Shown one piece after another: positions 1 through 8,078 of a DNA stretch of 50,416 nt; position 1 is the first letter of the stretch, and every line of letters starts with the position of its first letter. Position numbers and translations under genes: made by a program. Origin of the DNA: Novosphingobium sp. GTDB taxonomy: Bacteria > Pseudomonadota > Alphaproteobacteria > Sphingomonadales > Sphingomonadaceae. Below the pieces are notes generated by a model, which was given only the letters and a program-made list of their open reading frames with translations, searched no databases and had not been told where the DNA came from. The stretch spans positions 1-50,416 of the forward strand of contig NZ_JAUYRV010000015.1 of NCBI RefSeq assembly GCF_030696665.1, written 5' to 3'.

Positions 1-222
1 GCCTTTGATCGAAAGGCGCGATGGCGCTTGCGGTGATTGCGTGGTGGTGCCGCGAAGGTCGTCACGCGTCGGCGGGCTGACCGCCTGACCAGAAGGCACA
101 CCTTGAGCGGAGACCGCCGCGGGAATGGCGGCAATCGCAAACGCTGCGAAACCGCGCGCGAACGCACTGTGGCAAGGCCGCAAGCCTGCCTGCACGTTTC
201 TCCCCGAAAATCCAAACTTCAT
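1..222 (-). CDS. Partial exported protein, N-terminal 74 residues; possibly ShlB/FhaC-type outer-membrane transporter
   Basis: On the minus strand an ATG at 222 opens a frame that stays open for 74 codons to the window edge. The product begins with a basic stretch, then a hydrophobic Ala-rich segment (about residues 20-37) ending in VSAQG, a good signal peptidase I site. A Pro/Thr-rich linker follows (QAVSPPTRDDLRG). A GAGGGGG ribosome-binding site sits about 12 bases upstream. Signal peptide plus Pro-rich linker just before a predicted domain resembles sphingomonad ShlB/FhaC/HecB two-partner-secretion activators upstream of their POTRA domain. That family call is only a guess because the domain itself is outside the window. 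The coding start is well supported; the function is not. Confidence 0.55.
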   Translation of the reverse strand, partial: MKFGFSGRNVQAGLRPCHSAFARGFAAFAIAAIPAAVSAQGVPSGQAVSPPTRDDLRGTTTQSPQAPSRLSIKG

Positions 223-459
223 TGCGCGCGCGCCCCCTCAAGGCTTTGAACTGGCGCGACCCTTTGTCTTCTTGTTCTTATGCTGTCAGTCTAGCAACAA
301 AACCCGGTCCTGCAATGAGCGGCAGACACATATTGGCAAACTAGCGGTGGAACGATTTACCACGCGCATCAACCGCTTGCGCCGGACTGCAAATGCCGCA
401 CCGCTCCCCCGGATCACGTCGACCGGGGGTTTGCGCCTTCCGCATCCAGACCGTGAGCC
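223..459. other. Intergenic region between secA and the left-edge gene
   Basis: This 237-base stretch separates the end of secA from the start of the partial left-edge gene; both lie on the minus strand. Short plus-strand frames cross it but have no ribosome-binding site or recognisable product. A more AT-rich patch around 265-345 is the likely promoter area for the left-edge gene. I saw no clear terminator hairpin with a T-tract after secA. Confidence 0.5.
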
Positions 460-3207
460 TCAGGCGGCAATGCCGTGGCAGTGCTTGTACTTCTTGCCCG
501 ATCCGCAGGGGCAGGCCGCATTGCGGCTGATACCCGAACCGGCATAAGGATCATCGCCAAGCCCCTGCGCCGCAGCACCTGCCAGCAGCGTCCCGCCCGC
601 CTGCGGCGGCAGCGCGCCAAACATCGCCGGCGCTGGCGTCGGCGCAATGGCGTCGTTCTCGCCCGTAAACGGATCGATGTGGCTGGTCAGGAAATCGGGC
701 AGTTCGGGCAGCTCGAAATCGTCCATCGGACGCAGACGGATCTCGCTGGTCATCAGGATGCGCGTCACGTCCTCGCGGATCGCTTCAAGCATCTTCTCGA
801 ACAGGCCGAACGCTTCCTGCTTGTATTCGTTGATCGGCGTCTTCTGGGCATAGGCACGCAGGAACACGACCTGCCGCAGCGCATCAAGCGTGGCGAGGTG
901 CTCCTTCCAGTGATTATCGAGCCGCTCAAGCAGGATCGACTTTTCCAGCCCGCGCCAGGCTGAGGCATCGACCTCGTTGACCTTCTCGTCCATCTTTGCA
1001 TCGGCCAGCGTCTGGATACGCTCCTCGATCATGTCCGGCTCGATCGCCTCTTCCTGCATCCACTCGTCGATGGGCACTTCCATGCCAAGCACTTCCTCGA
1101 CGCGGGCCTTGAGCGCCACGACGTTCCACTGTTCTGGATAGGAACCGGGAGGGCAGGCATCGCCGACAATGCCGTTGACGGTGTCGTGGCGCATGTCAGC
1201 CACCACATCGTCCACCGCATCGGCATCCATGATGTCGGCGCGCTGTTCGTAGATGACCTTGCGCTGATCGTTCATCACGTCATCGTATTCGACGACCTGC
1301 TTGCGGATGTCGTAGTTGCGCGCTTCAACCTTCTTCTGCGCAGTCTCGATCGCTTTCGAAAGCCACTTCGAACCAATCGCCTCGCCATCGGCCAGATTGT
1401 TGTTCATCATGCGTGAGAACAGCGTGTCCGGCCCGAAAATGCGCAGCAGGTCGTCCTCAAGGCAGAGGTAGAACTTGCTCATGCCCGGATCGCCCTGACG
1501 GCCGGAACGCCCGCGCAGCTGGTTGTCGATACGGCGGCTTTCGTGGCGCTCGGTGCCGATCACGCAAAGCCCACCGGCGGCCAGAACCTTGGCCTTTTCC
1601 TCAGCCACTTCCGCCTTGATCCGCGCAATTCCGGCATCGCGTTCCGGCCCTGCGGGCACGTCGCGCAGCTCGTCCTCGGTCAGGAATTCCACATTGCCGC
1701 CCAGCTGAATGTCGGTGCCACGCCCCGCCATATTGGTGGCGATGGTCACCGCGCCCAAACGGCCGGCCTGCGCCACGATATGCGCTTCCATCTCGTGGAA
1801 GCGGGCGTTCAGCACGTTGTGCTTGACCCCTTCTTTCTGCAGGAAGTCCGAAAGCAGCTCTGACTTTTCGATGGAAACCGTTCCCACCAGCACGGGCTGC
1901 CCGTTCTCGTACTTCTCGCGGATCAGCTTGGCGATGGCGCCAAACTTGTCCATCGTGTTCTTGTAGAACTCGTCTTCCTCGTCCACGCGCAGCACCGGCA
2001 CGTTGGTCGGGATCGAAACGACATTCATCTTGTAAATGTCAAAGAATTCGGGCGCTTCGGTCGCTGCTGTGCCGGTCATGCCCGAAATCTTGGGGTACAT
2101 GCGGAAGAAGTTCTGGAACGTGATCGAAGCCATCGTCTGGTTTTCAGGTTCGATGCGCACGCCTTCCTTGGCTTCCACCGCCTGGTGCAAACCGTTTGAC
2201 CAGCGTCGACCGTCCATCATGCGGCCGGTGAACTCATCGATGATGACGATTTTATCGTCCTTGACGATGTAATCGATGTCACGCTTGAACATGACGTTGG
2301 CCTTGAGCGCCTGATCGAGGTGATGGACGACCATCGTGTTCTCGACGTCGTAAAGGTTCGACCCTTCCAGCAGCCCCGCCGTTTCCAGCGCGCGCTCGAC
2401 CCATTCCACCCCGTCTTCAGTCAGTGTGATGTTCTTGGTCTTCTCGTCGGCGTCATAGAGCGAAGGGTCGATCGTTTTCACGATCGCATCGACCGATACA
2501 TAGAGATCGCTCTTGTCGTCGGTCGGCCCGGAAATGATCAGCGGCGTGCGCGCTTCGTCAATCAGGATCGAGTCAACTTCGTCGACAATCGCGAAGTTGA
2601 ACGGGCGGTGCACCATGTGATCGCGCGTGTGCTTCATGTTGTCGCGGAGATAATCGAAGCCCAACTCGTTGTTGGTGGCATACGTGATGTCGGAATTATA
2701 AGCTTCGCGCCGCTGCTCCTCACCCAGATTGGGCACGATCACGCCCACAGTCAGGCCAAGAAACTTGTAAAGCACGCCCATCGTCTCGGCGTCGCGGCGG
2801 GCGAGGTAATCGTTGACCGTCACCACGTGAACGCCCTTGCGCTCCAGCGCGTTCAGATAGACCGCCAGTGTCGCGACCAGCGTCTTGCCTTCACCCGTGC
2901 GCATTTCGGCAATCTCGCCGCGATGCAGCACGATGCCGCCGATCATCTGCACATCGAAGTGCCGCAGCCCAAGCGTCCGCACCGACGCCTCGCGCACCGT
3001 GGCAAAGGCTTCGGGCAGGATGTCATCCAGCGCTGTCCCATCGTTCAGCATCTGCCGGAACTTCGGCGTCTGGGCGGTCAGTTCTTCGTCCGAAAGCCCC
3101 TGCAGGTGGGGTTCGAAAGCCGCGATCTGGCGGACGATCTTGTCGAGCGACTTGACGTAACGGTCGTTGGATGAGCCGAAAAGGGCCTTGGCGATGGAGC
3201 CGAGCAT
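460..3207 (-). CDS. secA: Preprotein translocase ATPase SecA
   Basis: SecA is the ATPase motor that drives unfolded preproteins through the SecYEG channel at the inner membrane. The 915-residue product has the family's usual length. Walker A (MRTGEGKT) is at about residues 102-109, followed by the DEAD-type [15 protein letters not shown] segment and the helicase half with [10 protein letters not shown] and [11 protein letters not shown]. The C-terminal SEC-C zinc/SecB-binding tail ([14 protein letters not shown]) is intact. The frame extends 23 codons further upstream, but [11 protein letters not shown] at 3207 is the conserved start and has an AGGA ribosome-binding site about 10 bases away. 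A small exported protein lies 106 bases upstream on the same strand. Confidence 0.98.
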   Translation of the reverse strand: MLGSIAKALFGSSNDRYVKSLDKIVRQIAAFEPHLQGLSDEELTAQTPKFRQMLNDGTALDDILPEAFATVREASVRTLGLRHFDVQMIGGIVLHRGEIAEMRTGEGKTLVATLAVYLNALERKGVHVVTVNDYLARRDAETMGVLYKFLGLTVGVIVPNLGEEQRREAYNSDITYATNNELGFDYLRDNMKHTRDHMVHRPFNFAIVDEVDSILIDEARTPLIISGPTDDKSDLYVSVDAIVKTIDPSLYDADEKTKNITLTEDGVEWVERALETAGLLEGSNLYDVENTMVVHHLDQALKANVMFKRDIDYIVKDDKIVIIDEFTGRMMDGRRWSNGLHQAVEAKEGVRIEPENQTMASITFQNFFRMYPKISGMTGTAATEAPEFFDIYKMNVVSIPTNVPVLRVDEEDEFYKNTMDKFGAIAKLIREKYENGQPVLVGTVSIEKSELLSDFLQKEGVKHNVLNARFHEMEAHIVAQAGRLGAVTIATNMAGRGTDIQLGGNVEFLTEDELRDVPAGPERDAGIARIKAEVAEEKAKVLAAGGLCVIGTERHESRRIDNQLRGRSGRQGDPGMSKFYLCLEDDLLRIFGPDTLFSRMMNNNLADGEAIGSKWLSKAIETAQKKVEARNYDIRKQVVEYDDVMNDQRKVIYEQRADIMDADAVDDVVADMRHDTVNGIVGDACPPGSYPEQWNVVALKARVEEVLGMEVPIDEWMQEEAIEPDMIEERIQTLADAKMDEKVNEVDASAWRGLEKSILLERLDNHWKEHLATLDALRQVVFLRAYAQKTPINEYKQEAFGLFEKMLEAIREDVTRILMTSEIRLRPMDDFELPELPDFLTSHIDPFTGENDAIAPTPAPAMFGALPPQAGGTLLAGAAAQGLGDDPYAGSGISRNAACPCGSGKKYKHCHGIAA

Positions 3208-3313
3208 AGACGGGATTTTCCTGTAAATTCTGATGTATAGGGGGAGTGGCGCGCAAAACGCGCCTCGGCAGGCCAAGGCCCTTGCCGGAAAAGGGATATG
3301 CGGATTCGCAGCG

Positions 3314-3580
3314 CTATTGGCGCGCGCGGTCGCTCAGGTAGATGCTGTTGGACCGGACTAGCGCCGGAACGGGAAGCCACACCGTCTTGCGGCGGGCGTT
3401 GGTGCGCTTTTGCGGGACAGCGCCACCACGACAGATGCAGCGCTTTTGCAGCCGCTCTGCCATTTCCACACCACCCGCCGCAACCCCAGCCTCGGCCACT
3501 TCCGCGCGCGAGACGGCCATGGCCACCTCCGGCAACGAAAGGCCCGTAATCATGGCCAGCAAAGCAAGCAGAATGCGCAT
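3314..3580 (-). CDS. Small putative exported protein upstream of secA
   Basis: This is an 88-residue product with a convincing signal peptide: [22 protein letters not shown], cleavage predicted after AMA. The mature part is about 66 residues, basic, with a CIC pair and the segment [24 protein letters not shown]. The frame stays open another 67 codons upstream, but those overlap the argJ start on the other strand and precede the signal peptide, so I chose the ATG at 3580. No strong Shine-Dalgarno is visible. I do not recognise a family. Gene reality rests on the signal peptide and on a position compatible with cotranscription with secA. Confidence 0.5.
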   Translation of the reverse strand: MRILLALLAMITGLSLPEVAMAVSRAEVAEAGVAAGGVEMAERLQKRCICRGGAVPQKRTNARRKTVWLPVPALVRSNSIYLSDRARQ

Positions 3581-3689
3581 CGCCGGGGGAGATAGGCACT
3601 CAGGGCGCATTCGTCCATCACGAAAACGCACCTGCTCGTCGCGCGCAAGCAGTTGAACCCCGCCCCGGCGCACGCTAGGCGCTTCCACT

Positions 3690-4916
3690 ATGTCCGATGC
3701 TGTCTCCCCACTCGCCACACCCTTCCCCGCCGTGCCTGCCATCGCAGGCGTCACCCCGCGCGTCGCCCGCGCCGGGTACAAGGACTGGGGCCGCTGTGAC
3801 CTGACCTACGTCGAACTGGCCGAAGGCACCGCCGTCGCAGGCGTCTTCACGCGCAACGTGTGCTGCTCGTCCGAAGTCGAACTAGGCCGCCAGAACATCG
3901 CCCAAGGACAGGCCCGCGCGCTGGTGGTCAACGCCGGCAATTCCAACGCCTTCACCGGCTACCGCGGCCGTGAGGCGGTGGAGCAGATCATGGAGCAGGT
4001 CGCCACGCACCTCGGCTGCGCAAAGGAGGCCGTCTTCGTCTCCTCCACCGGCGTCATCGGCGTGCCCCTGCCCAAGGACAAGGCCCGCACCGGCATCGAA
4101 GCCGCTCTGCTCGCCGCACCATGCACATGGGAAGACGCCGCCCGCACCATCGGCACCACCGACACCTTCACCAAGGGCGCGACCGCCAGCGCAATGATCG
4201 GCGATACGCGCGTCACGCTCAGCGCCATCATCAAGGGCAGCGGCATGATCGCGCCAGACATGGCCACGATGCTCGGCTACATCTTCACCGACGCCGCCGT
4301 TTCCCCTGCCTTCCTGCAGGAATGCCTGTCCGCCGCCAACCGCCACACATTCTCGTGCATCACGGTCGATAGCGACACTTCCACCAGCGACACCGTCCTC
4401 GCCTTCGCCACCGGCAAGGCAGGCAACGCCCCGTTGACCGGCCCTGACAGCCCCGGCGCAGACGCCTTCGCCGCCGCGCTTGCAGACGTGTGCCGCCAAC
4501 TCGCCCACCTCGTCGTGCGCGATGGCGAAGGCGCGCAGAAGTTCATCGCGGTCAGCGTCTCGGGCGCAGTGTCAGATGAAAGCGCCCGCAAAGTCGGCCT
4601 CGCCATCGCCAACTCCCCCCTGGTCAAGACCGCCATCGCGGGCGAGGACGTCAACTGGGGCCGCGTCGTCATGGCCGTGGGCAAGGCAGGCGAACCCGCC
4701 GACCGCGACCGCCTCTCCATTGGGTTCGGCGGCACATGGGCCGCCCGCGATGGCCAGCCTCTTTCAGACTACGACGAAACTCCCGTCGCCAAACACCTGA
4801 AAGGCCGCGATATTTCCATCGAAGTCGATCTCGGCCTAGGCCTCGGCCAAGCCACCGTCTGGACGTGCGACCTCACCCACGGCTACATCTCCATCAACGC
4901 CGACTACCGCTCATGA
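3690..4916 (+). CDS. argJ: Bifunctional glutamate N-acetyltransferase / ornithine acetyltransferase ArgJ
   Basis: ArgJ runs the cyclic arginine pathway by moving the acetyl group of N-acetylornithine to glutamate; bifunctional forms also use acetyl-CoA. The 408-residue protein has the family's full length. The self-cleavage site is present as MIAPDMATMLGY, with Thr193 as the expected N-terminal nucleophile of the beta chain. Upstream are the NAGNSNAFTG and STGVIGVPLP motifs that build the oxyanion hole, and the chain ends in ISINADYRS, typical of the family. The stop codon overlaps the next start (ATGA), so it is translationally coupled to the phosphatase gene. Monofunctional versus bifunctional activity cannot be told from this sequence alone. 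Confidence 0.96.
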   Translation: MSDAVSPLATPFPAVPAIAGVTPRVARAGYKDWGRCDLTYVELAEGTAVAGVFTRNVCCSSEVELGRQNIAQGQARALVVNAGNSNAFTGYRGREAVEQIMEQVATHLGCAKEAVFVSSTGVIGVPLPKDKARTGIEAALLAAPCTWEDAARTIGTTDTFTKGATASAMIGDTRVTLSAIIKGSGMIAPDMATMLGYIFTDAAVSPAFLQECLSAANRHTFSCITVDSDTSTSDTVLAFATGKAGNAPLTGPDSPGADAFAAALADVCRQLAHLVVRDGEGAQKFIAVSVSGAVSDESARKVGLAIANSPLVKTAIAGEDVNWGRVVMAVGKAGEPADRDRLSIGFGGTWAARDGQPLSDYDETPVAKHLKGRDISIEVDLGLGLGQATVWTCDLTHGYISINADYRS

Positions 4917-5716
4917 CCCGCGCTCTCGACACCGCCGTCGCCGCCCTCATGCGCGACACGGCAGAGAAAACGCTGCTCAAGCACTACCAGCGCCTCGCCA
5001 GCGATGACGTGACCAACAAGGCCGCCGACGATGTGGTCACCATCGCCGACACCGAGAGCGAAATCATGCTCGCCGAGGGCCTGGCGAAAATCCTGCCCGA
5101 AGCCGCCATCGTCGGCGAGGAAGCCGCCCACGCCGATCCCGCCATCTTCGACCGCCTGTCCAACAAGCTGTGCTGGATCATCGATCCGCTCGACGGCACC
5201 AACAACTACGCCGCCGGAAAGCCACCCTTCGGCATCCTCTTGGCGCTTGCCGAGAAAGGCGAGACGGTGGCAGGCTGGATCTACGACCCGCTGACTGGCC
5301 GCCTCTGCACCGCCCATCGTGGCCACGGCGCGTGGCTCAATGGCGAGCGCCTGACTGCGCGCACCAGCGGCGCGGACAAGCCTATCGCCGCCATCTCCGT
5401 GGTTTTCGTCGACAAGTCCAAACGTGCAGCCCTGATGGAACACATCGCCCCGCACTATGCCTTGGTAGACATCCCCCGCTGCGCCGCCGAACAATACCCC
5501 CGCATCGCGCTGGGCCAGAACGACGTCTCGCTGTTCGAACGCACTTATGCGTGGGACCACGCCGCCGGAGTCCTGTTCCTCAACGAAGCGGGCGGAAAGG
5601 CCGCACGCCCCGATGGCGCGCCCTACCGCGTCGATACCCACCTCGACCCCGGCCTGATCGGTGCCGCCAGCCCCGCCCTGTTCGATGATCTGGCTGAACG
5701 CCTTGCACGGATGTAA
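4913..5716 (+). CDS. Inositol monophosphatase family protein
   Basis: This is a 267-residue member of the Mg2+-dependent inositol monophosphatase superfamily. The metal-binding residues are visible: GEE at about 68-70, DPLDGTNNYAAG from 91, and the final WDHAAG at 214-219. These families dephosphorylate inositol phosphates, histidinol phosphate, fructose-1,6-bisphosphate or PAP; the motifs do not settle which. Its start overlaps the argJ stop by four bases, so the two are coupled. An amino-acid-pathway phosphatase (for example a histidinol-phosphatase type) is a possible reading of that context, but this is inference. The longer frame from 4736 is rejected because it would lie inside argJ. 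Confidence 0.9.
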   Translation: MTRALDTAVAALMRDTAEKTLLKHYQRLASDDVTNKAADDVVTIADTESEIMLAEGLAKILPEAAIVGEEAAHADPAIFDRLSNKLCWIIDPLDGTNNYAAGKPPFGILLALAEKGETVAGWIYDPLTGRLCTAHRGHGAWLNGERLTARTSGADKPIAAISVVFVDKSKRAALMEHIAPHYALVDIPRCAAEQYPRIALGQNDVSLFERTYAWDHAAGVLFLNEAGGKAARPDGAPYRVDTHLDPGLIGAASPALFDDLAERLARM

Positions 5717-5839
5717 CTCCACTCCAACCTTGCATTTCCCGGCAAACCCGCTAAGGGCCGCCGCTTCCCTGTCATGGTCATCCCTGGAGGCGTGGCGGAG
5801 GAAGTTTTGAAACAAAGCATTCTTGGAAGGTACTGACAC

Positions 5840-6445
5840 ATGAGCGAGACGCTTACGCTGTCGGCCGAGACGCGCGATCGGGTTGGCAAGGGAGCCTCCC
5901 ATGCACTGCGTCGCGAAGGCCGCATCCCCGCCGTGATCTATGGCGGCAATGAAGAACCGGTTGCGATCCATCTGGAAGAAAAGGCGCTCAACAAGGCGCT
6001 GAGCACCGGCCACTTCCTCAACTCGGTTGTCGAACTCGCTGTTGGTGGCAAGACCATCCGCACCCTGCCCAAGGACGTCGCCTTCCATCCGGTGACTGAC
6101 CGTCCGCTGCACGCAGATTTCCTGCGCGTATCGAAGGACTCGGTCGTTCACGTCGATGTTCCGGTCGTCTTCATCAACGAAGAAAAGTCGCCCGGCCTCA
6201 AGAAGGGCGGCATCCTCAACGTGGTTCGCCACGAGCTGGAAATGATCTGCTCGCCTGACGCGATCCCCGATGACATCGTCGTTGACGTTGCCGGTTATGA
6301 AGTGGGCGATTCCATCCACATCAGCGCTGTCACGCTTCCTGCTGGCGTAAAGCCCGCGATCACCGACCGCGATTTCACCATCGCAACGATCGTGGCTCCT
6401 TCCTCGCTCAAGAGCGAAGAAGGCGAAGCTGCAGCCGAAGGCTGA
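5840..6445 (+). CDS. rplY: 50S ribosomal protein L25 (long, Ctc-type)
   Basis: L25 binds 5S rRNA in the large ribosomal subunit. The 201-residue product is the long form: an N-terminal 5S-binding L25 domain (about 1-95, with [21 protein letters not shown]) plus the C-terminal beta domain found in Ctc/TL5 proteins (about 100-185, with [21 protein letters not shown]). It ends in an acidic Ala/Glu tail. A GGAAGG ribosome-binding site precedes the start. A Rho-independent terminator follows at 6484-6520. The pairing with pth downstream is the usual L25-pth order, here separated by an intergenic repeat. Confidence 0.96.
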   Translation: MSETLTLSAETRDRVGKGASHALRREGRIPAVIYGGNEEPVAIHLEEKALNKALSTGHFLNSVVELAVGGKTIRTLPKDVAFHPVTDRPLHADFLRVSKDSVVHVDVPVVFINEEKSPGLKKGGILNVVRHELEMICSPDAIPDDIVVDVAGYEVGDSIHISAVTLPAGVKPAITDRDFTIATIVAPSSLKSEEGEAAAEG

Positions 6446-6483
6446 TAGCCAGTCTTTGCCTGCTCCGGCAGGCACCAAAAAGC

Positions 6484-6520
6484 AGCCCCTTCCGCTTCAA
6501 TGCGGGAGGGGTTCTTTTTT
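6484..6520 (+). terminator. Rho-independent terminator after rplY
   Basis: A GC-rich stem is formed by AGCCCCTTCCGC and GCGGGAGGGGTT around a short loop, with one G-T pair, and is followed by CTTTTTT. It ends rplY transcription before the repeat element, so pth probably has its own promoter in 6521-6694. Confidence 0.8.
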
Positions 6521-6541
6521 GGATCGCGCGTTTGCGCTATT

Positions 6542-6660
6542 GCCCACCCCCAACCCCTCCCGCCTGCGGGAGGGGAGTGTACGCCCTCCCGCAGGCGGGA
6601 GGGCCGCGAGACTTGCTGAACGTAGTGAAGTTAGTCGCAGCGGGGTGGGTCTTTCACTAC
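6542..6660. repeat. Intergenic inverted-repeat element between rplY and pth
   Basis: Two copies of an 18-base near-palindrome (6557-6574 and 6585-6602; CCTCCCGC, CT or AG at the centre, then a GC-rich return) face each other around an 11-base spacer. Outer arms CCCACCCC (about 6543) and GGGGTGGG (about 6641) also pair. The right half carries a segment reading ACTTGCTGAACGTAGTGAAG. Layout and location match the REP/MITE-like repeats scattered between sphingomonad genes. It holds no ORF of its own. Confidence 0.65.
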
Positions 6661-6694
6661 CTCGGTCACTTCAGCCAAAGGGAACCTACCGCAC

Positions 6695-7264
6695 ATGCAA
6701 CTCTGGGTCGGCCTCGGAAACCCCGGACCGCAATATGCGCTGCACCGCCACAACGTCGGCTTTATGGCGCTGGACACCCTCGCCGAAGTTCACAGCTTCG
6801 GCCCGGTGCAAAAGAAGTTCCAGGGCTGGCTGCAGGAAGGCCGCATCGGCACGCAAAAAGTCCTCCTGCTCAAGCCCGCCACTTTCATGAACGAAAGCGG
6901 CCGCGCCGTGGGCGAAGCAATGCGCTTCTACAAGCTCGGCATCGAAGCGCTGACCGTGTTCCATGATGAACTCGATCTCGCCCCGTTCAAGGTGAAGGTG
7001 AAGCAGGGCGGCGGCACTGCCGGGCACAACGGGTTGCGCTCCATCGATCAGCACCTCGGCGCGGATTTCCGCCGCGTGCGCCTTGGCATCGGCCATCCCG
7101 GCCACAAGGACCGTGTCACCGGCTACGTCCTCGGCAATTACGCAAAGGCCGAACAGGATGACCTTGTCGGTATGCTCGGCGCAATCGCTTCCGAAGCAGA
7201 ATGGCTCGCGAAAGGTGACGATGTGCGCTTCATGAACGACATCGCGCTGCGCCAGCAGGGCTGA
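6695..7264 (+). CDS. pth: Peptidyl-tRNA hydrolase
   Basis: Pth releases peptides from peptidyl-tRNA that has dropped off the ribosome. The 189-residue protein has the family's length and motifs: GLGNPG at 6-11, catalytic His19 in RHNVGF, KPATFMNESG, the HDELDL segment with its catalytic-site Asp, and GGGTAGHNGLRSI. The start sits right after the intergenic repeat. Its partnership with rplY is common in proteobacteria. Confidence 0.96.
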   Translation: MQLWVGLGNPGPQYALHRHNVGFMALDTLAEVHSFGPVQKKFQGWLQEGRIGTQKVLLLKPATFMNESGRAVGEAMRFYKLGIEALTVFHDELDLAPFKVKVKQGGGTAGHNGLRSIDQHLGADFRRVRLGIGHPGHKDRVTGYVLGNYAKAEQDDLVGMLGAIASEAEWLAKGDDVRFMNDIALRQQG

Positions 7265-7301
7265 TCTCGCTCGATGCGGTAACACTTCAGCAATGCAAAA
7301 C

Positions 7302-7318
7302 TGTCGAACTTCCTGACA
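7302..7318 (+). promoter_or_regulatory. Candidate enhancer half-sites upstream of the sigma-54 promoter
   Basis: TGTC (7302-7305) and GACA (7315-7318) form a small dyad about 80-97 bases before the predicted start of transcription. That is where enhancer-binding activators of sigma-54 promoters usually sit. The dyad is short and could be chance. Confidence 0.25.
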
Positions 7319-7371
7319 CTCTGTGCCGTTTGAAACCTTTGTTAACCATCGAAACCCCTGATTTTACGAAC

Positions 7372-7388
7372 TTGGCACGGCCTTTGCT
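7372..7388 (+). promoter_or_regulatory. Sigma-54 (RpoN) -24/-12 promoter
   Basis: The sequence TTGGCACG-GCCT-TTGCT matches the RpoN consensus at every conserved base. The GG (7374-7375) and GC (7386-7387) pairs are separated by exactly 10 bases. Transcription is predicted to start near 7399, giving a leader of about 30 bases to the ATG at 7429 with its GGAGG site. This placement also shows that the longer frame from 7330 is not the real start. Confidence 0.8.
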
Positions 7389-7428
7389 GTGTATCGTGTC
7401 AACCAAGTCTCAGGGTGTGGAGGTTGTA

Positions 7429-7887
7429 ATGACGAAGAAGTTTCTCACAGCGGTCGCAACGGTTGCGCTCGGCACTGCAATGGCCACTCCGGCACACGCC
7501 ACGTGGTGGACGACACTGACCCACAAGCACTATTGCAACTGCGGCCACAGCGGCCAGTGCGGTGGAACCAGCACCGGTGGCACGACCACAGGCGGCACCA
7601 CCACTGGCGGCACGACGACCGGCGGAACCACCACCGGTGGCACGACCACGGGCGGCACCACCACCTCGGGCGGCACCACGACCGGCGGAACGACCACCGG
7701 CGGAACCACGACCACTGGCGGCACGACGACTGGCGGCACGACGACGACCGGCGGAACCACCACGGGCGGCACCACCACCAGCACCGGCGGTACGGCTGTT
7801 CCTGAACCCGGCATGCTTGGCATGATGGCTCTGGGCCTGCTCGGCATCGGCTTTGCCCGCTCGCGCAAGGTCAAGCCGCGCGCTTGA
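7429..7887 (+). CDS. PEP-CTERM sorting-signal protein with Gly/Thr pentapeptide repeats
   Basis: This 152-residue product has a signal peptide (MTKKFLTAVATVALGTAMATPAHA). A short Trp/His/Cys-rich segment follows (about 25-46: WW, HKHYCNCGH, C44). Then comes a tandem repeat of GGTTT units with occasional T or S insertions (about 46-120). The C-terminus is a classic PEP-CTERM signal: VPEP, a hydrophobic helix (MLGMMALGLLGIGFA) and a basic RSRK tail. Such proteins are exported, cut by an exosortase and placed at the cell surface or released, often with exopolysaccharide. Thr-rich repeats suggest glycosylation (inference). A GGAGG site lies five bases before the ATG. The exosortase gene is not in this window. 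Confidence 0.88.
   Translation: MTKKFLTAVATVALGTAMATPAHATWWTTLTHKHYCNCGHSGQCGGTSTGGTTTGGTTTGGTTTGGTTTGGTTTGGTTTSGGTTTGGTTTGGTTTTGGTTTGGTTTTGGTTTGGTTTSTGGTAVPEPGMLGMMALGLLGIGFARSRKVKPRA
7560..7792 (+). repeat. In-frame 15-base tandem repeats encoding GGTTT
   Basis: Tandem 15-base units of the type GGC-GGC-ACC-ACC-ACC, with synonymous variation and several 3-base insertions, span most of the PEP-CTERM gene. Units differ mainly at third positions (GGC/GGA/GGT, ACC/ACG/ACA). The peptide is therefore better conserved than the DNA, although the tract could still change length by slippage or recombination. Confidence 0.85.
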
Positions 7888-7933
7888 AGGCAATCTAAAC
7901 GCTAGTCCCGTTCGCCTACCGTTTCTCTAGTCC

Positions 7934-8023
7934 GTCACCCTGAACTTGTTTCAGGGTCCATCTGGCCACTCGCACGGCTGTTCGTGTTGGAAGATGGATG
8001 CTGAACCAAGTTCAGCATGATGA
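7934..8023. repeat. REP-like inverted repeat, copy A
   Basis: The left arm begins GTCACCCTGAACTTGTTTCA and runs into GGGTCCATCT. The right arm begins AGATGGATGCTGAACCAAG and ends at TCAGCATGATGA. The arms are imperfect inverted complements around a roughly 30-base centre, and each arm contains its own CTGAAC/GTTCAG dyad. It lies between two convergent genes and may act as their shared terminator. A close relative lies at 47302-47391. Confidence 0.75.
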
Positions 8024-8078
8024 AACTGAGAACCACGTTGCAAAGCGGGACGAGCGTAATCAGCGAAGGTGGCTGCGA

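Noticed and set aside
7330..7428. N-terminal extension of the PEP-CTERM gene
   Set aside because: The sigma-54 promoter at 7372-7388 lies inside it, and the signal peptide with its GGAGG site begins at 7429.
7560..7792. Regular repeats that could suggest a CRISPR array
   Set aside because: The units are contiguous, in frame and encode Gly/Thr; there are no unique spacers or cas genes.
7530..7874. Minus-strand frame encoding Pro/Val repeats
   Set aside because: It is simply the reverse complement of the GGTTT repeat tract.
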